Part shown: one piece after another, positions 1 to 6,472 of the stretch
How the letters are laid out: each line of letters starts with the position of its first letter
Numbering within the stretch: position 1 is the first letter of the stretch
Assembly (NCBI GenBank): GCA_021160405.1
Contig: JAGHCO010000024.1
Span: 1 to 8,978 of the forward strand
Source of the DNA: Candidatus Aerophobota bacterium
Lineage (GTDB): Bacteria; Aerophobota; Aerophobia; Aerophobales; JAGHCO01
DNA length: 8,978 nt
Direction: 5' to 3'
Made by a program: the position numbers and the translations under genes
The notes under the pieces: generated by a model
Seen by the model: the letters and a program-made list of their open reading frames with translations, nothing else
Databases searched by the model: none
Told to the model about the DNA's origin: nothing

Positions 1-99
1 GCAAAGTTGGATGAAATTAAAGAGGCCTGTTCATGGGGAATAATTGATGGATGCCATAAAAGGATAGCAGAAAATGAAGATCAATTCAAAAGGAGTTAG
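1..99 (+). CDS. 3' end of an unidentified gene (partial)
   Basis: Frame 1 is open from the first base to a TAG at 97-99, giving the last 32 residues of a protein whose start lies outside the window. The peptide runs from AKLDEIKEAC to a charged end, IAENEDQFKRS, and looks like an amphipathic C-terminal helix. I do not recognise the family. Codon use (AAA, AGG, ATA, GAA) matches the genes downstream, so it is plausibly real coding sequence and the gene upstream of the transketolase pair. About 90 bases separate it from the next start and no terminator hairpin is visible there, so it may belong to the same transcription unit. Confidence 0.55.
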   Translation, partial: AKLDEIKEACSWGIIDGCHKRIAENEDQFKRS

Positions 100-190
100 A
101 AACAAGATTATGTGAAAAGCTGAGTTAAGAAAGGTTTCTGACATATGTTAATTATTTCCAATAAAAATATAGATTAAAGGTAAGATAGGT

Positions 191-1027
191 ATGAGTACCC
201 ATTCTTTACAGTTAATTAATCAGCTCCAAAAAAGGGCTAAGGAATTTAGAAAGAAGATCATCGAGATGATTTATATAGCTCAATCGGGACATCCAGGCGG
301 TTCTTTGTCTGCAATAGATATAATTACAGTTTTATATTTTCACCATATGAGAATTGACCCTAGTAATCCTCTATGGGAAGATAGAGATAGATTTATTCTT
401 TCTAAAGGACATTCCGTTCCAGCTTTATATGTAGTCTTAGCTGAGCTTGGGTATTTTCCAGAAAAAGAACTTTACTCTCTCAGAAACATAAATTCTATAC
501 TTCAAGGTCATCCAGATATGAGGAAAACACCAGGAGTAGAAATGTCTACCGGATCCTTAGGTCACGGGTTGTCAGTTGGGGTAGGGATAGCTATTAGTGG
601 AAAATTGAAGAAAAAAGATTTTTATGTATATGTTCTTTTAGGAGATGGAGAATTAGATGAGGGCTCAGTTTGGGAGGCAGCCATATCTGCAAATAAATAT
701 AGTCTAGATAATCTAATAGCTATTTGTGACTTTAATAAGGTCCAGCTTGACGGACCTGTTGATGAGATTATGCCTTTAAATCCATTAAGGCAGAAATGGG
801 AAGCATTTGGTTGGAATACAATAGAGATAGATGGACATAATATTTTAGAAATTGCCAATGCACTTGATTTCGCTAAAGAAAAAAGGAAAGGTCCCACTAT
901 TATTATTGCACATACTATTAAAGGAAAGGGAGTATCTTACATGGAAGGAAAATTCCAGTGGCATGGAGGGGCTCCAAATCAGAAACAATATGAGTTAGCC
1001 TTAAAAGAGCTGGAAGGTGAAAAATGA
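191..1027 (+). CDS. Transketolase, N-terminal (TPP-binding) subunit
   Basis: This is the thiamine-diphosphate-binding half of a split transketolase, a cytoplasmic enzyme that moves two-carbon ketol units between sugar phosphates in the non-oxidative pentose phosphate pathway. Its 278 residues match the usual length of the separate N-terminal subunit. Visible motifs are GHPGGSLS (33-40), SKGHSVPALY (71-80), GSLGHGLSVGVG (121-132) and the TPP/Mg signature opening with GDGELDEG (151-158) and closing at FNKVQLDG (181-188, N182). IKGKG (243-247) and a histidine-glycine-glycine (258-260) follow near the end. The ATG at 191 has only a weak ribosome site (AAAGGT, 176-181), but the protein begins as its relatives do. 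The stop overlaps the start of the C-terminal subunit as ATGA, so the two are probably translationally coupled and made in equal amounts. The family call is secure; the physiological sugar substrate is not visible. Confidence 0.95.
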   Translation: MSTHSLQLINQLQKRAKEFRKKIIEMIYIAQSGHPGGSLSAIDIITVLYFHHMRIDPSNPLWEDRDRFILSKGHSVPALYVVLAELGYFPEKELYSLRNINSILQGHPDMRKTPGVEMSTGSLGHGLSVGVGIAISGKLKKKDFYVYVLLGDGELDEGSVWEAAISANKYSLDNLIAICDFNKVQLDGPVDEIMPLNPLRQKWEAFGWNTIEIDGHNILEIANALDFAKEKRKGPTIIIAHTIKGKGVSYMEGKFQWHGGAPNQKQYELALKELEGEK

Positions 1028-1977
1028 AAAAAAGTGTTGCTATAAGAGATGCCTACGGCGATGCGTTAGTACAGTTAGGAAAAAATAATAGAAAAGTAGT
1101 AGTACTTGATGCAGATGTATCTCATGCTACACGAACTAACAAATTTGCTCAAGAGTTTCCTGATAGGTTTTTTAATTTTGGCGTAGCAGAGCAGAACATG
1201 ATGGGAGTAGCTGCCGGATTGGCTATTGAAGGATGGATTCCTTTTGTTAATACCTTTAGTTTTCTGGCTTGCCTGCGAGCTGGAGATCAACTTCGGACAT
1301 CCATTGCTTATCCTAAGTTGAATGTAAAAATAGCTGCTCATCATGGTGGTTTATCTAACTTTTCAGATGGTGTTACTCATCAATCAATTTTTGATTTAGC
1401 CTTGGTGCGCTCAATACCAAATATGACGGTTATTGTTGTAGCGGATGCTTATGAGACCAAAAAAGCTGTGCAAGCCATAGCAGAGTGGAAAGGTCCAGTT
1501 TTTTTAAGGCTGAGTAAAGCTGAAGTTCCCCTTATTTTTGATGAAGATCATGAGTTTATCATTGGCAAAGGGAACTTGTTAAAAGAAGGCACTGATATAA
1601 CCATAGTTTGTACAGGAGTTATGGTAAGTAGAAGCATGGAAGCTGCGGAGAGATTGGAAAAACAGGGTATTAATTCTCGGGTAATAGAAATACATACCCT
1701 TAAACCAATTGATAAAGATATTATTCTCAATGCGGCAAAAGAAACAAAAGCTATAGTGACAGTAGAAGAACATAGTATTTATGGGGGTTTAGGAGGGGCA
1801 GTAGCAGAACTTCTGTCAAGAGAGCATCCAGTGCCTTTAGAAATAGTGGGTATTCAAGATACTTTTGCAGAATCTGCACGTTCGTATGATGAGTTGTTGG
1901 ATAAATACGCACTGGGTATTTCAGATATTGTGGAAGCTGTTAATAGGGCTGTTCAAAGAAAAAATCATTTTAATTAA
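1024..1977 (+). CDS. Transketolase, C-terminal (pyrimidine-binding) subunit
   Basis: This is the partner half of the split transketolase, carrying the pyrimidine-binding and C-terminal domains that complete the TPP site at the subunit interface. Its 317 residues are typical. Key features are GVAEQNM (53-59), whose glutamate E56 is the conserved residue that activates the TPP aminopyrimidine ring. HHGGLSNFSDGVTHQ (106-120) follows, then LRLSKAE (161-167) and a transketolase_C-type domain from about residue 185 with EEHSIYGGLGG (248-258). The start overlaps the previous stop by four bases, preceded by GGAAGGTG (1012-1019). Full-length bacterial transketolases are single chains of about 650 residues; the two-gene form is known in archaea, Thermotogae, clostridia and other anaerobes. 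Some split pairs act outside the pentose phosphate pathway, for instance on sulfo-sugars, so the substrate should not be assumed. Confidence 0.95.
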   Translation: MKKSVAIRDAYGDALVQLGKNNRKVVVLDADVSHATRTNKFAQEFPDRFFNFGVAEQNMMGVAAGLAIEGWIPFVNTFSFLACLRAGDQLRTSIAYPKLNVKIAAHHGGLSNFSDGVTHQSIFDLALVRSIPNMTVIVVADAYETKKAVQAIAEWKGPVFLRLSKAEVPLIFDEDHEFIIGKGNLLKEGTDITIVCTGVMVSRSMEAAERLEKQGINSRVIEIHTLKPIDKDIILNAAKETKAIVTVEEHSIYGGLGGAVAELLSREHPVPLEIVGIQDTFAESARSYDELLDKYALGISDIVEAVNRAVQRKNHFN

Positions 1978-2019
1978 AAGAGCGATATTCTGTGAAGTAC
2001 AAAGAATAAGGAGGAAGTA

Positions 2020-3360
2020 ATGGAAAGTAAAAGAACTTATAGATCTAAGTTACTCTATAAGAAAGCTTTAAATTCAATAGCTGGAGGTGTAGCTAGTCGG
2101 GCGCGAGGACTTCCAGGAGGGTATACACCCTATCCGATCTATATAGAGCGAGCTAAAGGGAGTAAAATTTATGATGTAGATGGAAATGAATACATTGATT
2201 ATCTTCTGGCATGTGGTCCTGTATTTGTGGGTCACGCGAGAGAGGAGATAGTAGAATTTGTTAAGAGTGAAATAGAGAAAGGAGTATGTTACGGTCTACC
2301 CTATGAATTGGAAATTAAAGTTGCAGAGAAGGTGATAAAACATGTTCCCTGTGTAGAAAAAGTAGGATTTGGAAATTCAGGTTCAGAAGTCGTTCAAATG
2401 GCACTAAGATTAGCTAGGGCATATACAGGTAGAGATAAAGTGATAAAGTTCGAGGGACATTATCACGGATGGATAGATAATATAAATATAAGTACGTTTC
2501 CTTCCTTAGATGATGCTGGTCCAGAGTTTAAACCTCACAGTGTACCTGCTTCTCTAGGAATACCAAGAAGTGTAACTCAAGACCTCGTTATTCTTCCGTG
2601 GAACAATATGTCAGTATTAGAAAATACAATTAATAAGTATAAAGACGAAATTGCTGCGGTGATCACTGAGCCCTATATGGGTAATGGGGGTATTATTCCT
2701 CCCGAGAAGGGATATTTAGAAACCCTAAGGGATTTAACAGAAAAGAATGGTATTGTGTTAATTTTTGATGAGGTTATCACTGGATTTAGATTAGCATTGG
2801 GGGGTGCTCAGGAATTTTTTAATATTAAACCAGATTTATGGACTACTGCAAAAGCCTTAGGAGGAAGTTTTCCAATAGCTATGTATGGAGGGAAAACAGA
2901 AATAATGGATTTAATTACTCAGCAAAAAGTAGCACATGCTGGTACTTTTAATGCAAATCGTGTGGGCATAGCTGCAGCTTATGCTACCTTAAATTTTTTA
3001 GAGAGAGAAAACGGAGCAGTCTATAAGCATGTGTATGACATTGGAAATAAATTAATTGCTGGAATAAGAGATATGATTAAAAGATTTAATATGGAAGCCA
3101 TTGTTCAAGGAGTTGCTCCTATGTTTCAAATTTATTTTACCAAATTGGAAAAGATAAGGAATTATAGAGAAGCCTGTACAGCTGATTTCAATATCTTTTA
3201 TGAGTTCTGGAAATTACTATTAGAGCGAGGAATACTTATCAGACCAAGAAACTTTAGTCAATTTTATATTTCTGCATCTCATACTCAAGAAGATGTCGAT
3301 AAAACGCTTTCAGCTATGGAAGATTGCTTCAAAAAAATGAAAAGAAAAAGTATAATTTAA
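2020..3360 (+). CDS. Class III PLP aminotransferase, glutamate-1-semialdehyde aminomutase-like
   Basis: A 446-residue fold-type I PLP enzyme of aminotransferase class III, closest in pattern to the HemL-like group. The order of motifs is clear: N-terminal GGVASRARGLPGG (22-34), the substrate/dimer segment DVDGNEYIDY (52-61), phosphate-binding FGNSGSE (117-123), and EGHYHGW (145-151), which stacks on the cofactor. The PLP pyridine-binding aspartate lies in IFDEV (D250), the Schiff-base lysine in TTAKALGG (K278), and HAGTFNAN (296-303) is equivalent to the HGGT loop. All catalytic residues are present. A strong ribosome site AAGGAGG (2008-2014) sits five bases before the ATG. It lies 42 bases after the transketolase pair, probably cotranscribed. 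No other heme genes are near and the protein is longer than a standard HemL, so a catabolic or biosynthetic amine transaminase (or aminomutase) is more likely than heme synthesis. The substrate is unknown. Confidence 0.88.
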   Translation: MESKRTYRSKLLYKKALNSIAGGVASRARGLPGGYTPYPIYIERAKGSKIYDVDGNEYIDYLLACGPVFVGHAREEIVEFVKSEIEKGVCYGLPYELEIKVAEKVIKHVPCVEKVGFGNSGSEVVQMALRLARAYTGRDKVIKFEGHYHGWIDNINISTFPSLDDAGPEFKPHSVPASLGIPRSVTQDLVILPWNNMSVLENTINKYKDEIAAVITEPYMGNGGIIPPEKGYLETLRDLTEKNGIVLIFDEVITGFRLALGGAQEFFNIKPDLWTTAKALGGSFPIAMYGGKTEIMDLITQQKVAHAGTFNANRVGIAAAYATLNFLERENGAVYKHVYDIGNKLIAGIRDMIKRFNMEAIVQGVAPMFQIYFTKLEKIRNYREACTADFNIFYEFWKLLLERGILIRPRNFSQFYISASHTQEDVDKTLSAMEDCFKKMKRKSII

Positions 3361-3437
3361 AATTTAATTATTGGAAAGTAAAAGAATTAGATTAAAAAGA
3401 AGAATAATTGAGACAGAAAAATTGTATTTACAAATTA

Positions 3438-3455
3438 TTTACCGATTCTGGTAAA
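3438..3455. promoter_or_regulatory. Operator-like palindrome
   Basis: TTTACC, a six-base spacer (GATTCT), then GGTAAA form a perfect 6-bp dyad about 80 bases after the aminotransferase stop. The shape and size suit a helix-turn-helix dimer of GntR or LacI type. It sits in the AT-rich gap before the transporter block, about 1 kb from its first gene, and no regulator gene is present in the window. A dyad this short can occur by chance in AT-rich DNA, and I found no second convincing copy, so this is only a candidate site. Confidence 0.25.
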
Positions 3456-3805
3456 ATACTGGAGAGATACGGCAGTTCTTTGTGATGCTTGGATTTTTTA
3501 TATTAAAATAAGAGGAATTCTCGAGCCTTAAGAGATGTATAACCATATTGAGGTGCGATGCAGCAGGCTAGAGATAGATATCATTAAGATAAACACTATC
3601 ATATTTACCTTTGGCTTTAATAAAAAGACAGACAATTGCTTTAATTTAACAACAAGCATTTTATATTATAAAGAGAAAATCCCTTGGTAAGTGTTCTTTG
3701 TCAAGACTAATTTGATATAAGGGTATTCTTCCAAAAGAACCAAGTATTATTTAGGTTATGGCATTATATACTCCATCGATTTCTCTGACGGTGTAGGCGG
3801 GATTG

Positions 3806-4302
3806 CTAAGTTTCCTTTTGAGACAGGTTGTCAGCTGTTTTTAGTTTTTCTCTTATCAAGCTTTTCTGAGAGACATTGCAGCGGGGACTCTTTTTAATCT
3901 CGTGCATCTCGTTACTTGAGTTTAGGATACAGCGAAGTAGTAAACTTTGTTGATGTTGACTTTTGCGTTTTTCTCCTCCCAGAGATCTCTCATAGATTAC
4001 ACACTACCTTAGCTATCCCAGTTGCTGAGAGAAACTTGTTTATAGCCCAAGATTATGCTCTACAATGGTCTATTTCCGTAGATTGTGCACCTGTACTTCG
4101 GGTTTTCTACCAGTTTTTTAAGCCATCCCTTTTTTGTAAGGTTAACTATTATAGAAGAACTCCTATTATCTCGCAGCAAATCATCTCTAATCTCTCTGTA
4201 TTCAGATACCAAGTAGGACAGGACTTCCTCTAAGTAACATTTTAAGTGTTGTATCCAGTATAATAATAGGTGATGAGATAAAAAAGTAATGACTTTTAGC
4301 AC
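3806..4302 (-). pseudogene. Possible decayed minus-strand reading frame, family not recognised
   Basis: On the minus strand an open stretch runs from a GTG at 4302 to a TAG near 4060. Its 80 codons look protein-like, with segments such as EYREIRDDLLRDNRS and IIVNLTKKGWLKKLVENP. Just before its end, a shift of one frame near 4105 continues as EVQVHNLRK, stop, TIVEHNLGL, suggesting a frameshift and stop codons in a once longer gene. The same shifted frame, after several stops, is open again from about 4003 to 3809 (65 codons). This pattern would suit a remnant of a lost gene or a transposase relic, but I see no DDE catalytic set, no terminal inverted repeats and no target duplication. Chance open frames in AT-rich DNA remain possible. 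Confidence 0.28.
4259..4264 (+). promoter_or_regulatory. Possible -10 box (TATAAT) upstream of the transporter block
   Basis: A perfect TATAAT lies about 125 bases before the structured leader of the binding-protein gene. The matching -35 region about 17-18 bases upstream (TAACAT or AACATT, near 4235-4241) fits the consensus poorly and there is no extended TG. In AT-rich DNA such a hexamer is common, so this is a weak candidate for the transporter operon promoter. No better-placed sigma-70 promoter is evident between here and the leader. Confidence 0.22.
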
Positions 4303-4386
4303 AAGACGGATATCTGAAATGTCTTAACCTATAAGAAAATTGAAGAGCTTTGCTATTCCAAAAGGAGTATGTAATGCCAGGGAAAA

Positions 4387-4443
4387 AGTAGATAAGGTAA
4401 GAGCTATTAAAGCTCATGAAAAAGCTGAGAGACCTTATCTACT
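4387..4443 (+). promoter_or_regulatory. Structured 5' leader of the transporter operon
   Basis: AGTAGATAAGGT (4387-4398) and ACCTTATCTACT (4432-4443) form a perfect 12-bp stem. Inside it lies a second perfect hairpin, GAGCT (4401-4405), ATTAA loop, AGCTC (4411-4415), followed by an unpaired purine-rich stretch of about 16 bases. The element ends 17 bases before the ribosome site AAAGGAGG (4461-4468) of the binding-protein gene and has no T tract after it, so it is not an ordinary terminator. A nested stem with an asymmetric internal loop just upstream of a transporter gene suggests a cis-regulatory RNA (riboswitch-like or protein-bound leader) or an mRNA-stabilising element. I could not match it to a TPP or other named riboswitch consensus by eye. 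Confidence 0.5.
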
Positions 4444-4475
4444 CCTATACAATGATAGAGAAAGGAGGAAAAATT

Positions 4476-5555
4476 ATGAGGGTGAAAAAAGGGAGGATAG
4501 GTAAATTAATAGTAGGGACTTTGTGCATAATATTTCTTTTTGGGATACTGGGAGTTAATATAGGAGAAGCTCAGAACCGACCTGTGATACATATCGGATA
4601 TCAGCCCTACGGACCTTACTGGGTATTTCATTTAGCTAAAGAAAAAGGATGGTGGAATAAAGCGGGGATAGATGTAACTTTAACCCAGTTTTTTTCGGGA
4701 TCCCCACAAAATTATGCGATGGCCAAAGGAGATCTCGATGTATGTATAATGGGAGATACGCCTGCGCTAATTGCTGCAGCTCAGAATATCTATGATCCTG
4801 TGGTTATTGCAATACCTGTAGATGTGACTCCTATGTATAGAATTATTGCTCAACCTCGATATAATAGTCTGAAAGAACTCAAAGGGAAAAAAATCGCTAC
4901 AATGATCGGTTCTTTAAATGAATATTGGTTGACACTTGTTTTAAAGAAACTGGGATGGACTTCAAAAGATGTAAAATTGATTCATATGGAAAATCCTGAA
5001 ATGCAGGCAGCTATGTTAGCAAATAGGATTGATGCAGCAGTATGTAATCCATCAGTTGCCTTTGTGCTTTATGGTAAAGGACTCCATCTTTTGACTAAAA
5101 AAGGATTTTTGTCCAGCCCACCTGGCAAAATAATAAAAAATAAGCTTTATAATATTATTGTAGCTCGCCGTGAATGGGTTGAGAAAAATCCGATGCTAGT
5201 ATTAAAGTTCTTGGCTGTGATGTTTGGAGCTTTAGATTATTGGTTAAATCCTCTTCATACACCTGAGGTCAATGAGTGGTGCCGTCTAAAGATGAATGCC
5301 GCTATAGGTACAGAATTAACTCCCGAGTCTTTTTCCTTTTATTGGAATAGCTTTTCTGTACAGACTTTGGAACCAAACGTAAAAATATATATGAATCCAC
5401 AACATCCCTCTAGTATCTATCAGAATTGGGAGGAGGAAGCAAAATTCTTAGTTAAAGCAGGGAGGATCCCTCGCGTTCCTGATATTAAGAAGATTTTAGA
5501 CAATCGGTTTGTGGTAGATTTATGGGAAGTAAAACAGGCATTAGAGAAGAAATAA
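4476..5555 (+). CDS. ABC transporter substrate-binding protein, NMT1/SsuA/TauA type
   Basis: A secreted solute-binding protein of 359 residues that captures a small organic substrate outside the membrane and delivers it to the permeases encoded downstream. The N-terminus is a classic Sec signal peptide: basic MRVKKGRIGK, a hydrophobic core to about residue 28, and a probable cut after GEA at residue 32. There is no lipobox cysteine. The mature part opens IHIGYQPYGPYW (38-49), with the family's helix AKEKGWWNKAGIDV (54-67). MAKGDLDVCIMGDTPAL (81-97) and LKELKGKKIA (128-137) follow, as is typical of this group. I chose the ATG at 4476 because AAAGGAGG (4461-4468) precedes it and the signal peptide starts there. 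An in-frame ATG at 4416 lies inside the leader hairpin without a ribosome site and would add 20 residues before the signal peptide. The ligand cannot be read: sulfonates, taurine, thiamine pyrimidines, riboflavin or aromatic acids are all possible. Confidence 0.88.
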   Translation: MRVKKGRIGKLIVGTLCIIFLFGILGVNIGEAQNRPVIHIGYQPYGPYWVFHLAKEKGWWNKAGIDVTLTQFFSGSPQNYAMAKGDLDVCIMGDTPALIAAAQNIYDPVVIAIPVDVTPMYRIIAQPRYNSLKELKGKKIATMIGSLNEYWLTLVLKKLGWTSKDVKLIHMENPEMQAAMLANRIDAAVCNPSVAFVLYGKGLHLLTKKGFLSSPPGKIIKNKLYNIIVARREWVEKNPMLVLKFLAVMFGALDYWLNPLHTPEVNEWCRLKMNAAIGTELTPESFSFYWNSFSVQTLEPNVKIYMNPQHPSSIYQNWEEEAKFLVKAGRIPRVPDIKKILDNRFVVDLWEVKQALEKK

Positions 5556-5570
5556 GAAAAACGCGAGAAA

Positions 5571-5612
5571 TTTCCTGCCTTCTCTGAGTGTTAACTCAGA
5601 GAAGGCAGGAAA
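5571..5612. repeat. Perfect 19-bp inverted repeat (intercistronic hairpin)
   Basis: The arms at 5571-5589 and 5594-5612 are exact reverse complements, 19 bases each, with a four-base loop (GTTA). The stem includes GC-rich CCTGCC/GGCAGG and lies 15 bases after the binding-protein stop and 25 bases before the first permease start. On the + strand it is followed by A-rich sequence, not a T run, so it is not a standard intrinsic terminator. The likely role is to protect the upstream mRNA end or cause partial termination, giving more binding protein than permease, as seen in other ABC operons. Confidence 0.8.
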
Positions 5613-5637
5613 GAAAAGAAATTAAAGGAACTGCAGC

Positions 5638-6444
5638 ATGAAAAAAAATCAGTCATATTTTGCTCCTCAAATAAAATATGGCATGATTTCTCTTATAGTA
5701 GGAATAGGAATTTATACATTACTTACTAATCTATATCTTTATATAAATGTTAAGTCGATATTTTTACTTTCGATTTTTCGTCCTCAGTATTTACCTTCTC
5801 CTCAAATAATATGGCATAAGATGGTAGATCTCTGTGTAGGGAGGGTTATTTGGCAAAACATATTTATTAGTGTAGTTAGGGTTTTATTAGGTTATATATG
5901 CGGAGTAACCATTGGTATTTCACTTGGACTATTAATGGGATGGTATAAGAAAGTGGATCTTTATATAGATCCGTTAATTCAAATTTTAAGACCTATTCCG
6001 CCATTAGCTTTTGTGACCCTTTTTACCTTATGGTTTGGTATCGGAGAAATATCAAAAATTCTTATAATTATGCAAACAGCAGCAGTAGTAACTCTAATAC
6101 CAGCTTATCAAGGTGTTAAGTCAGTAGCAAGTATTTATATAGATGCTGCTCGTTGTTTAGGAGCAAATGATAAGTTGATTTTCCGAAAGATCGTTCTTCC
6201 TTCTGCTATGCCATATATTATAGCTGGGCTTCGTATAGCATTAGGACTTTGTTGGGCAGTGATAGTAGCTGCTGAGTATATTGCCTCTACTCGAGGATTA
6301 GGTTTTCAGATTATTTGGTACCAGAGGCTTATGTCCATAGATGGAGTAATTGTAGGAATTGTTTGGTTGGGAATAATTGTTTATGTATTCGATACTCTTT
6401 TTCGTCACTGTATTTTTAATCCCATCCTAAAGTGGATGGAATAA
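5638..6444 (+). CDS. ABC transporter permease 1, BPD_transp_1 (SsuC/TauC-like)
   Basis: An inner-membrane permease subunit of 268 residues with about six hydrophobic segments (roughly 15-33, 75-100, 111-133, 138-157, 192-214, 236-252). It carries the cytoplasmic EAA loop, here IDAARCLGA (168-176) leading to IVLPSA (185-190), which docks on the ATPase. The conserved stretch LRPIPPLAF...LWFGIGE (117-137) places it in the nitrate/sulfonate/taurine permease group. The ATG is preceded by AAAGGAA (5624-5630). It sits after the intercistronic hairpin and 28 bases before a second, clearly homologous permease, so the channel is probably a heterodimer of the two. No frameshift or missing motif is seen. 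Confidence 0.92.
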   Translation: MKKNQSYFAPQIKYGMISLIVGIGIYTLLTNLYLYINVKSIFLLSIFRPQYLPSPQIIWHKMVDLCVGRVIWQNIFISVVRVLLGYICGVTIGISLGLLMGWYKKVDLYIDPLIQILRPIPPLAFVTLFTLWFGIGEISKILIIMQTAAVVTLIPAYQGVKSVASIYIDAARCLGANDKLIFRKIVLPSAMPYIIAGLRIALGLCWAVIVAAEYIASTRGLGFQIIWYQRLMSIDGVIVGIVWLGIIVYVFDTLFRHCIFNPILKWME

Positions 6445-6472
6445 TAGTATTTAAAACTATGGACAAACAAGT

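Larger units (their letters stand above)
3361..4386. other. Long intergenic region without an intact gene
   Basis: About 1 kb separates the aminotransferase from the transporter leader. No intact gene with a convincing start and ribosome site is visible. The first part (3361-3720) is very AT-rich and lacks a GC-rich hairpin with a T tract, so I see no standard terminator for the upstream operon. It contains one operator-like palindrome (listed separately). Sequences at 3683-3699 and 3734-3744 (CTTGG, TTCTTT against AAAGAA, CCAAG) could pair imperfectly around a loop of about 35 bases. From about 3780 to 4240 the base composition is somewhat richer in GC (about 40-48% in several lines) and carries a possible decayed minus-strand reading frame. 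A + strand open stretch at 3916-4233, starting with TTG, has no ribosome site and an unnatural residue mix, and is probably a shadow. Confidence 0.7.

Noticed and set aside
100..190. Sigma-70 promoter before the transketolase pair (CTGACA at 138-143)
   Set aside because: No acceptable -10 hexamer lies at 16-18 bases; TATAGA at 168-173 is 24 bases away.
622..897. Minus-strand open frame inside the transketolase N-terminal subunit
   Set aside because: It is a shadow of a strongly conserved + strand gene; the same applies to the minus-strand frames at 1075-1344, 1548-1773, 6535-6750, 7372-7587 and 7961-8317.
3916..4233. A + strand open frame of 105 codons
   Set aside because: It starts with TTG, has no ribosome site, is rich in Phe, Cys and Val in an unnatural pattern, and overlaps a more protein-like minus-strand frame.
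4416..4475. Upstream ATG that would extend the binding protein by 20 residues
   Set aside because: It has no ribosome site, lies inside the leader hairpin, and would put a polar stretch before a complete signal peptide; the ATG at 4476 has AAAGGAGG.
4300..4475. TPP riboswitch before a thiamine-precursor type transporter
   Set aside because: I could not find the conserved CTGAGA and following core motif; the stems seen do not fit that fold.
5571..5612. Intrinsic terminator on the + strand
   Set aside because: The stem is excellent, but the following sequence is A-rich with no T run.
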